Assembly (NCBI RefSeq): GCF_014489535.1
Contig: NZ_CP060783.1
Span: 744,001-808,000, forward strand
Length of the DNA: 64,000 bases
Direction: 5' to 3'
Source: Diaphorobacter aerolatus
Lineage (GTDB): Bacteria; Pseudomonadota; Gammaproteobacteria; Burkholderiales; Burkholderiaceae_C
The notes beneath the pieces are model-generated. The model made no database searches. It was not told the origin of the DNA and saw nothing but the letters and a program-made list of their open reading frames with translations. A program made the position numbers and the translations under genes. Positions 56,767 to 64,000 of this stretch are shown here, one piece after another. Every line of letters starts with the position of its first letter. The first letter of the stretch is position 1.

Positions 56767-56812
56767 TTCGGTGACGACAGGGGAATGTGGCGTCATGCCG
56801 ACGCCGAGCCGA

Positions 56813-58149
56813 TCAGCTCGCTTCGCGTGCCACGTTGGCGAGCGTCTGTGCGTAGTGGTTGGCATCGTCCGCGCTCTCGGCCTCGACCATCACGCGCAGC
56901 AAGGGCTCCGTGCCGCTCGCCCGGATCAGAATCCGCCCCTGATCGCCGAGCGTCTGTTCGGCATCGCGCGTGACCTCGGCGAGCCGGGTGTTGGCCTTCC
57001 AGTCCTGTCCGGGCTGCAATCGCACGTTGAGCAGCACCTGCGGAAAAAGCTTCACATCGGCCAGCAGTTGGGGCAAGGATTTCTCGGCGCGCACGCAGGC
57101 CTGAAGCACCTGCAGCGCGCTCACCAGGCCGTCGCCGGTGGTGTGCCGATCCAGTGCCAGCAGATGGCCCGAACCCTCTCCACCGAGCTGCCAGCCATTC
57201 TTGACAAGCTCTTCGAGCACGTAGCGGTCGCCCACCTTGGCGCGCACGAACTGCACGCCCTTGCGGCGCAGCGCCACCTCGACCGCCATGTTGGTCATGA
57301 GCGTGCCGACCACGCCGGGCACGGCCTCGCCGCGCGACAGGCGGTCGATGGTCATCAGGTACAGAAGCTCGTCCCCGTTGTAGAGGCGCCCTTGTGCATC
57401 GACCATCTGCAGCCGGTCGGCGTCTCCGTCGAGCGCGATGCCGTAGTGCGAGTGATTGGCCCGCACGGCACGCACCAGCGCATCGGGATGCGTGGCGCCG
57501 ACATCGCGATTGATGTTGAAGCCGTCGGGCGAGCAGCCGATGGAGATGACCTCCGCGCCGAGTTCGTGAAACACCTTGGGCGCGATGTGGTACGCCGCGC
57601 CGTGTGCCGCATCGACGACGATGCGCAGGCCGCGCAGCGTCAGGTCGTTGGAAAACGTGCTCTTGCAGAATTCGATATAGCGGCCCGCAGCGTCTTCGAG
57701 GCGGCGGGTCTTGCCGAGCGATTGCGAATCGGCCCAGACCGGTGGCTCGTCGAGCGCGGCCTCGACCTGCTCTTCCCAGCGATCAGGCAACTTCGTCCCT
57801 TGAGCGGAAAAGAATTTGATGCCGTTGTCCTGAAACGGATTGTGGCTGGCGCTGATCACCACACCCAGGCTCGCGCGCTGCGCACGCGTGAGATAGGCGA
57901 CGCCCGGCGTCGGCAGCGGCCCGAGCAGAACCACGTCGACACCCGCCGAGTTGAAACCGGATTCGAGCGCACTCTCAAGCATGTAGCCGGAGATGCGTGT
58001 GTCCTTGCCGATCAGCACCGTGGGACGATCCTCGGTGCGACGCAGCACCCGGCCCACGGCATGAGCGAGCTTGAGGGCGAAGTCGGGGTGATCGGTGCGA
58101 CACCCACGGTGCCCCGAATTCCATCGGTTCCAAAATAGCGACGCGTCAT
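56813..58149 (-). CDS. glmM: Phosphoglucosamine mutase, one frame break
   Basis: Converts glucosamine-6-phosphate to glucosamine-1-phosphate for UDP-GlcNAc. With one base restored it has exactly 445 residues, the E. coli length. Start [20 protein letters not shown]; the active-site Ser is in [19 protein letters not shown], the metal loop is [15 protein letters not shown], and the sugar and phosphate loops are [19 protein letters not shown] and [19 protein letters not shown]. The frame breaks at 58085-58088 (four G on the plus strand, five expected), which joins APITP to [12 protein letters not shown]. It is last in rlmE-ftsH-folP-glmM. Confidence 0.95.
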
Positions 58150-58204
58150 CTTTTTGCTTTCCTCTGCCCAATGGCTCTCGAAATAAATTGCTGATTCATT
58201 TTTA

Positions 58205-59050
58205 TCAATCCGTGCCTGCCTGTCGCTCGGTGGCAGCAAGCACCTTGAGTGCCGCCACCGTGTCGCGCACGTCGTGCACGCGCACGATGCGCGCGCCCTG
58301 CTGCACGGCCAGAATGGCCGCAGCGACGCTCGCACCGAGACGTTGATCGACGGGAAGGCCGGTCACCGCGCCCAAGGAGGATTTGCGCGACCAGCCGGCC
58401 AGCCAAGGGTAGCCGCCAGACAGGCGCACAAGTTCGTTCTGCCGTGCAAGAAGCGCAAAATTTTGCTCCACGGTCTTGCCAAAGCCGATGCCCGCATCGA
58501 GCACGATGCGTTCCCTCGCCACACCGAGACCGAGCAACGCACGGAGTTCGCCGTCCAAAAAACGCCACACTTCATCCACCACCGCACCGGTCATGGTCTG
58601 CTGCTGCATGGTCTGTGGATCACGGTGCATGTGCATCAGGCAGACGCCGCAATGGGTATGCGCCGCCACGGCCTCGCGTGCGCCCGGCTGGCGCAGCGCC
58701 CAGACATCGTTGATGATGTCGGCGCCCTCGTCCAGAGCGGCGCGCATGACCTCGGCCTTGTAGGTATCGACGGACAACGGCACGCCGAGCGTGCGCGCCG
58801 CGCGCACGACGGGAATCACGCGCGCCAGCTCCACCTCCAGCGGCACGGCGGGACTGCCCGGGCGCGTGGATTCGCCGCCGATGTCGAGCAGATCGGCGCC
58901 CTGCCCGATCAGTGCCTCACAATGCGCCAGGGCATCGCGGGCGTTGTCATGGCTGCCGCCGTCCGAAAACGAATCGGGCGTGACGTTGACGATGCCCATC
59001 ACGCGGGGAGTATCCAGATCGATCTGGAAACGACCGGCTTGCCAATGCAT
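58205..59050 (-). CDS. folP: Dihydropteroate synthase
   Basis: Joins p-aminobenzoate to dihydropterin pyrophosphate in folate synthesis; the sulfonamide target. 281 residues from ATG 59050 (MHWQAGRFQIDLDTPRVMGI). The pterin and pABA loops are VNVTPDSFSDGG and LLDIGGESTRPGSPAV; ADIINDVWALRQPGA, LMHMHRDPQTMQQQ, and the later LDAGIGFGKTVEQNFALLAR and GWSRKSSLGAVTG complete the barrel. An in-frame upstream start at 59125 adds unlikely residues. Between ftsH and glmM, as in E. coli. Confidence 0.95.
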   Translation of the reverse strand: MHWQAGRFQIDLDTPRVMGIVNVTPDSFSDGGSHDNARDALAHCEALIGQGADLLDIGGESTRPGSPAVPLEVELARVIPVVRAARTLGVPLSVDTYKAEVMRAALDEGADIINDVWALRQPGAREAVAAHTHCGVCLMHMHRDPQTMQQQTMTGAVVDEVWRFLDGELRALLGLGVARERIVLDAGIGFGKTVEQNFALLARQNELVRLSGGYPWLAGWSRKSSLGAVTGLPVDQRLGASVAAAILAVQQGARIVRVHDVRDTVAALKVLAATERQAGTD

Positions 59051-59176
59051 GGTTTGAAAAATCCCTGGTTGATTGCCTGTAGCGCCACGGGCCATTTTTT
59101 TGTTCACTCGCCCCGGAATGAACAAACGGGGCGCTGGGCCCCGTTTGTCGTGATGGTCAAAGCAGACTGACTGTGA

Positions 59177-61098
59177 TCAGGCTGCCGTGGGCGCCGGGTC
59201 GGAGTTCACCGCCGGAGTGCCACCGCCCGAGTTGTTGTCGCCACCCGATGGAGGCACGCGCGGCGTCCAATCCTTGGGCGGACGCGGCGGCTTGCCGGCC
59301 ATGATGTCGTTGAGCTGGTCCGCATCGATGGTTTCCCATTCCAGCATCGCCTTGGCCATGGCATGCATCTTGTCCGAATTCTCTTCGATCAGCTTGCGCG
59401 CCAGGTTGTATTGCTCGTCGATGATGCGGCGCACTTCCGTGTCCACCTTCTGCATCGTCTCTTCGCTGATGTTGGTGGTCTTGGTCACCGAGCGGCCCAG
59501 GAACACTTCGCCTTCGTTCTCGGCATAAACCATCGGGCCAAGCGCCTCGGACATGCCGTAGCGCATCACCATGTCACGCGCGATCTGCGTGGCACGCTCG
59601 AAGTCGTTGCTCGCGCCCGTGGTCATCTGGTTCATGAACACTTCTTCGGCGATACGACCGCCGAACAGCATGGCGATCTGGTTGAGCATGAATTCCTTGT
59701 CATAGGAATAACGGTCCTGCTCGGGCAGGCTCATCGTCACGCCCAGCGCACGGCCGCGCGGAATGATGGTGACCTTGTGAACCGGATCGCACTTCGGCAG
59801 CAGCTTGCCGATCAGCGCGTGACCTGCCTCGTGGTAGGCCGTGTTGCGGCGCTCTTCCTCGGGCATGACCATCGACTTGCGCTCGGGCCCATGATGATCT
59901 TGTCCTTGGCCTTCTCGAAGTCCTGCATCTCGACGGTGCGCGCGTTGCGGCGCGCAGCCATCAGCGCGGCTTCGTTACACAGGTTCGCGAGATCGGCACC
60001 AGACATGCCGGGCGTGCCACGCGCGATGATCGCGGGGTTCACGTCCTGGCCGACCGGAATCTTGCGCATGTGCACGTTCAGGATCTGCTCACGGCCACGG
60101 ATGTCGGGCAGCGTCACATAGACCTGGCGGTCGAAGCGGCCCGGGCGCAGCAGCGCGGCGTCCAGGATGTCGGGACGGTTCGTCGCGGCCACGACGATCA
60201 CGCCGAGGTTGGTCTCGAAGCCGTCCATCTCGACCAGCATCTGGTTGAGGGTCTGTTCGCGCTCGTCATTGCCGCCGCCGAGGCCGGCGCCGCGCTGGCG
60301 ACCCACGGCATCGATTTCGTCGATGAAGATGATGCAGGGCGCGTTCTTCTTGGCGTTCTCGAACATGTCGCGCACACGGGCTGCGCCCACGCCGACGAAC
60401 ATTTCCACGAAGTCGGAACCCGAGATCGAGAAGAACGGCACCTTGGCTTCACCGGCAATGGACTTGGCAAGCAGGGTCTTGCCGGTACCCGGAGGGCCGA
60501 CCAGCAGCAGGCCGCGAGGAATGCGACCGCCGAGCTTCTGGAACTTGTTGGGGTCCTTCAGGAAATCGACGACTTCCTTGACCTCTTCCTTGGCCTCGTC
60601 GCAACCGGCCACATCCGCGAACGTGACGGTGTTGTTGTTCTCGTCGAGCATGCGGGCCTTGGACTTGCCGAAGCTGAATGCTCCGCCCTTGCCGCCGCCC
60701 TGCATCTGGCGCATGAAGTAGACCCACACGCCGATCAGGAGCAGCATCGGGCCCCAGCTCACGAGCAGGGTCATCAGCAGCGAACCTTCTTCGCGCGGCT
60801 TCACGTCGAACTTGACGTTGTTGCTGATCAGGTCACCGACCAGACCACGGTCCAGATAGGTAGCCGTCGTGCGGATCTTGCGATCATCACTGGTCACGGC
60901 CACCACTTCGGTACCGCCAGGGCTTTCCTGAATGGTGGCACTCTTGATGCGACCATCGCGGACCTGCGTGAGAAAGTCCGAATAGCCGACCGTGCCCGCA
61001 CCGGCACCGGCTCGGGTGTCAAACTGTTTGAACACCGTAAACAGCACCATGGCGATCACGAGCCATACGGCGACTTTCGAAAACCACTGATTGTTCAA
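59177..61098 (-). CDS. ftsH: ATP-dependent membrane zinc metalloprotease FtsH, one frame break
   Basis: Inner-membrane AAA protease that degrades misassembled membrane proteins and regulators such as LpxC. With one base restored it has 640 residues: an N-terminal helix and a second ([20 protein letters not shown]), Walker [20 protein letters not shown], Walker [43 protein letters not shown], and the zinc site [14 protein letters not shown]. The frame breaks near 59884: GGCCCGAGCGC is read where GGCCCGGAGCGC joins [19 protein letters not shown]. As FtsH is normally essential, a sequence error is likely. The C-terminal tail is Pro/Gly-rich. Confidence 0.96.
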
Positions 61099-61274
61099 GC
61101 GGAGCTCCAGATTCTAAAAATATTGAACAACGGTGACATATGCCGGTCACGACGTTGTTTCAGCGCATTTGGGGGACATTTTAGACTTTTCAACCGCATC
61201 GCCCATCCGATTTACCCCGGCATCAGCCATGGTCACCCGACCGTAGGGCAATTGCAGACCCTTTCATTCGGGTT

Positions 61275-61934
61275 TCAGGGTCTTTTCAAGCCAATGCCCA
61301 CGAGGAACGTCTCCGAAGACTTGTCGCGCGACGCCTTGGGTTTGACGGGCTTGACCACCTTGAAGGTGTCGCGAAACAGTTGCACCAACTGCGTGTAGCC
61401 GCTGCCATGAAACAGCTTGACCACGAGCGCACCATCGGGCTTCAGATGATGCACTGCAAAATCGACCGCCAACTCGATCAAATGCGAGATGCGTGCCGCG
61501 TCCGTTGAATCTATACCGGAGAGATTGGGTGCCATGTCGGACACCACCACATCCACTGGTCGACCTCCGACCGCCTGCTGCAATTGCGCAAGCACCGATT
61601 CCTCGCGAAAGTCCCCCTGGATGTACTGGACGCCTTCGATCGGCTCCATCGCAAGCAGGTCAAGACCGATGATCGTGCCATTGAGTTCGCCCACCGCAGC
61701 CCCCGACGGCGACATGCGGCGGCGCAGGTACTGGCTCCACGCTCCGGGCGTGCAGCCGAGATCCACCACGACCTGGCCGGGCCGGATCAGATGGAACTGC
61801 TCATCGATTTCCTTGAGCTTGTAGGCCGCACGGGCACGGTAGCCCTCCTTGCCGGCGAGCTTCACGTACGGGTCGTGGATATGCTCGTTGAGCCACGCCT
61901 TGTTGACCTTCTTGCTTCTGGTTTGAACTTTCAT
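61275..61934 (-). CDS. rlmE: 23S rRNA 2'-O-ribose U2552 methyltransferase
   Basis: FtsJ/RrmJ methyltransferase acting on the 50S subunit. 219 residues with SAM motif [20 protein letters not shown], catalytic Lys/Asp set ([49 protein letters not shown]) and the final basic [19 protein letters not shown]. It starts the rlmE-ftsH-folP-glmM run, 176 bases before ftsH, and is divergent from yhbY. Confidence 0.96.
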   Translation of the reverse strand: MKVQTRSKKVNKAWLNEHIHDPYVKLAGKEGYRARAAYKLKEIDEQFHLIRPGQVVVDLGCTPGAWSQYLRRRMSPSGAAVGELNGTIIGLDLLAMEPIEGVQYIQGDFREESVLAQLQQAVGGRPVDVVVSDMAPNLSGIDSTDAARISHLIELAVDFAVHHLKPDGALVVKLFHGSGYTQLVQLFRDTFKVVKPVKPKASRDKSSETFLVGIGLKRP

Positions 61935-62080
61935 ATCGGTTCCTGCCCCGTCCCGGATGCTCCGAACGACAGCAACTGCACTGCGCCAATGACGGGAAAA
62001 TCCATCGTTTGGGACCTTGAGCGCACACAGAATCCTTCATTGTGAAGGCAAACCACGCACTCATTGAGATAATACGGGCT

Positions 62081-62554
62081 ATGCCTCAAATTCAACTCAC
62101 TCCGACCGAGCGTCGGGAACACCGTGCCGAAGCCCATCATCTGGACCCCGTGGTCATGATCGGCGGCGACGGTCTGACACCCGGCGTGCAAAAGGAGATC
62201 GATGCGGCGCTGAACGCGCACGGCCTCATCAAGGTACGCGTGCATGGTGACGACCGCGCCGCACGCGAAGCAATGTACCAGCAACTGGCCGACACCTTGA
62301 ACGCTGCGCCTATTCAGCACATCGGCAAGCTCCTGGTGCTGTGGCGTCCGCAGCCGGAAAAGGACAAGCAGGTCGACGAAGACCGCATGCCTGGTCCGCG
62401 CGACGTCAAGATCCTCAAGTTCAGCAAGCGTGCCGGACAGAAACCCGAAGTCAAGCAGATCCGCGTGCTCGGCAACCAGCGCCTGACCGCAGGCGGACAG
62501 GTCAAGCGTGCCAAGCCCAAGATGAAGTCGGTGAAAAAAGGCCGTCTCGACTGA
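62081..62554 (+). CDS. yhbY: YhbY/CRS1-YhbY-family RNA-binding protein
   Basis: Binds pre-50S ribosomal particles. The CRM domain covers about residues 1-97: IQLTPTERREHRAEAHHLDP, VMIGGDGLTPGVQKEIDAAL and the HGLIKVRVHGDDRAAREAMY block, ending QHIGKLLVLWRP. A basic tail of about 60 residues (ending KRAKPKMKSVKKGRLD) is absent from E. coli YhbY (97 residues). ATG 62081 is the family start. Divergent from rlmE, as in enterobacteria. Confidence 0.92.
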   Translation: MPQIQLTPTERREHRAEAHHLDPVVMIGGDGLTPGVQKEIDAALNAHGLIKVRVHGDDRAAREAMYQQLADTLNAAPIQHIGKLLVLWRPQPEKDKQVDEDRMPGPRDVKILKFSKRAGQKPEVKQIRVLGNQRLTAGGQVKRAKPKMKSVKKGRLD

Positions 62555-62607
62555 GCCATCCCGTCGGGATCGCCTCCATTCCTCCCTGCCTGACCATCGC
62601 TGACGAC

Positions 62608-63392
62608 ATGCTCCCAAACACCGCGCAAGCCGCGCAGCCGCAGCCCCCAGAGCGCCACATCCTCTGCATGAAGTGGGGCACGAAATACGGCCCCGAGTAC
62701 GTGAACCGGCTCTACGCCATGGTGCGTCGCCACCTGACGGGGACTTCCGCTTCGTCTGCCTGACCGATAACACCGATGGCCTGCGCCCCGAAGTGGAGTG
62801 CCACCCGATTCCGGACATCAACTTCAATCTTGCGCCGGGAGAACCCGATCGCGCCTGGAAGAAGCTCACCACCTTCGAGGCCGATCTCTACGGCCTGCGT
62901 GGCACGGCATTGTTTCTGGACATCGACATCGTGATCGTCGGTAGCCTCGACGATTTCTTCACCCGGCCCGGCCAGTTCCTGATCATCAAGGACTACCCGC
63001 GCTTCTGGCGCAACAACGCCAAACGCATCGTCGGCAACTCGTCGGTATACCGGTTCGAACTGGGCGCGCATGCCGACGTGCTGGCGTATTTTCGCGAGCA
63101 CTCGCAGGAGATGCGCGACAAGTACCGCAACGAGCAGGAATACCTGTCGCACTTTCTGAACAGGCAAGGCAAGCTGTCGTACTGGCCCGCCGCCTGGTGC
63201 CCGAGCTTCAAGTACGCCTGCATTCCCGCCTGGCCGACCAACTACTGGAAGGAACCCCTGCCGCCCAAGGATGCGCGCATCGTGATCTTTCATGGCGAGT
63301 GCAATCCACCGGATGCGCTGGCGGGGCGCAGCAACCGCCCGTTCCGGCACATTGAACCGGCGCGCTGGGTCACTGCGGCCTGGAACCCGTGA
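62608..63392 (+). CDS. Glycosyltransferase-like protein, one frame break
   Basis: With one base restored, 261 residues. The N-terminus reads HILCMKWGTKYGPEYVNRLY, followed by FRFVCLTDNTDGLRPEVECH; the DxD-like metal/sugar-nucleotide motif is GTALFLDIDIVIVGSLDDFF. Later blocks are RIVGNSSVYRFELG and EQEYLSHFLNRQGKLSYWPA, then IVIFHGECNPPDA. This resembles small glycosyltransferases acting on surface sugars. The frame breaks at 62739-62742 (GGGG, five expected). There is no membrane segment. Acceptor unknown. Confidence 0.78.
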
Positions 63393-63436
63393 CGCGGCGA
63401 TTGCTCTCATAGCGCGCCGAGCCGCCTGCTGCGGCA

Positions 63437-64000
63437 CTACCGGCGTGCATCGACCAATGCATGCCCCTTCATGCCCGTCAGTATTGCGAGCAGGCTGGCG
63501 GCCTTGTCGTATTCGGAACCGGGCGGCAGAAACAGCGTCTGTTCGAGCATGTATTGGCCGGCCATGACGGAGTGCACCGCCTGATCCGAAAAACACACCC
63601 AGCTCGAACCCGCCGCAAATTCCACGGTTTCCTGCGGAGCGTGCTGCTGGTACTCCGAGTCACTCTTCATGCCGTCGTGCAACTGCAGCATCAGGTGGTC
63701 ATATTCGCTGCGAAACGACTTTGTCACGTGCAGGGTTTTGAGCGCCCTCGCCTGCCAGGCCACATAGGGCTTGGCGCGTGGCAGAAATCTGCGCGCCACG
63801 TCCTCGAATGGTTCTCCGACGCGCCACACGCGCGGCGCGCCGTCGGGGTTCACGTTGGTGAACACGCGCAGGATGCGCTCGCCGTAATTGGGCCTCGAAG
63901 GAAACGCATCGACATGCATGCGACGGTCGTCGGCGCGCCAGGATTGCGAACGTGTCTCGACCTGCATGGGCCGAAAACTCGTGGGAGCGATGCGCATGAC
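63437..64000 (-). CDS. Kdo hydroxylase-like Fe(II)/2-oxoglutarate enzyme, N-terminus beyond window
   Basis: The visible 187 codons are the C-terminal part; the frame runs off base 64000, and the ATG at 63997 is probably internal. The segment RRMHVDAFPSRPNYGERILR carries a His-x-Asp iron-binding pair as in Kdo 3-hydroxylase (KdoO), followed by FTNVNPDGAPRVWRVGEPFE. Later YDHLMLQLHDGMKSDSEYQQ and FAAGSSWVCFSDQAVHSVMA hold the distal His and the cofactor region. If correct it hydroxylates the Kdo of lipopolysaccharide. The family call is from recollection of conserved segments. Confidence 0.65.
   Translation of the reverse strand, partial: VMRIAPTSFRPMQVETRSQSWRADDRRMHVDAFPSRPNYGERILRVFTNVNPDGAPRVWRVGEPFEDVARRFLPRAKPYVAWQARALKTLHVTKSFRSEYDHLMLQLHDGMKSDSEYQQHAPQETVEFAAGSSWVCFSDQAVHSVMAGQYMLEQTLFLPPGSEYDKAASLLAILTGMKGHALVDARR

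Noticed and set aside
59177..61098. Programmed frameshift or split ftsH
   Set aside because: The site lacks a slippery heptamer, and the same CCCGG-to-CCCG loss occurs in prpE and ppx, so a sequence error is simpler.

Overview
The window is a gene-dense, GC-rich stretch of a betaproteobacterial chromosome. Gene content and order (dnaX-ybaB-recR next to the SRP RNA gene, trxA-rho-rpmE2, yhbY/rlmE-ftsH-folP-glmM, pst-pho beside ppx/ppk1, an AddAB-type nuclease and a DUF2889 protein) fit Burkholderiales, most likely a Comamonadaceae. That placement is inference from protein families and synteny; no database search was possible. Almost everything is core chromosome. There is no prophage, CRISPR array, rRNA or recognisable tRNA.

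Layout. 0-13 kb: 3'-truncated prpE, an isochorismatase-like hydrolase, a PQQ-type sugar dehydrogenase, an NlpC/P60 peptidase, small membrane proteins, a SNF2 helicase followed by an EVE protein and a coiled-coil/HTH protein, an aldehyde dehydrogenase with a 3-hydroxyisobutyrate-dehydrogenase-like partner, and an MltB-like transglycosylase. 13-24 kb: ppa, DUF2889, molybdenum cofactor genes moaA and moeA with a GNAT between them, a thioredoxin-like protein, a polytopic glycosyltransferase-like protein, rnhA/methyltransferase divergent from gloB-mltD. 24-37 kb: an orphan binding protein, MAPEG, recR-ybaB-dnaX, SRP RNA, a flavoprotein and addB-addA. 36.7-42.3 kb: trxA, rho, rpmE2, a GT-C-like membrane enzyme coupled to a MATE exporter. 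42.3-56.7 kb: a phosphate/polyphosphate block (pstSCAB-phoU-phoB, phoR, an orphan Tat binding protein, ppx, a histone-H1-like protein, sixA, ppk1, olsB). 56.8-64 kb: rlmE-ftsH-folP-glmM, yhbY, a glycosyltransferase and a partial Kdo hydroxylase-like gene.

How the parts connect. Pho boxes precede pstS and ppk1, so PhoR/PhoB, sensing through PstSCAB-PhoU, probably controls phosphate uptake and polyphosphate synthesis together. Ppx degrades polyphosphate, and OlsB would start the phosphorus-free ornithine lipids typical of phosphate starvation.

Quality warning. Thirteen genes, including the essential ftsH and glmM, carry sixteen apparent frame breaks. Each is repaired by adding one G or C, mostly in a G/C homopolymer. 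I read these as base-call or assembly deletions, not pseudogenes, and annotate each gene over its full span with the break noted.

The most interesting signals are: a nine-A slippage site preceded by a perfect GC hairpin inside dnaX, with stops in both alternative frames, so a short gamma-type subunit is likely; a nested inverted-repeat, MITE-like element with CTAG ends whose border supplies the stop codon of sixA; a histone-H1-like protein ending in a ribbon-helix-helix-like domain behind a perfect palindrome, between ppx and ppk1; and a second, oppositely oriented Pho box that may drive a small RNA.
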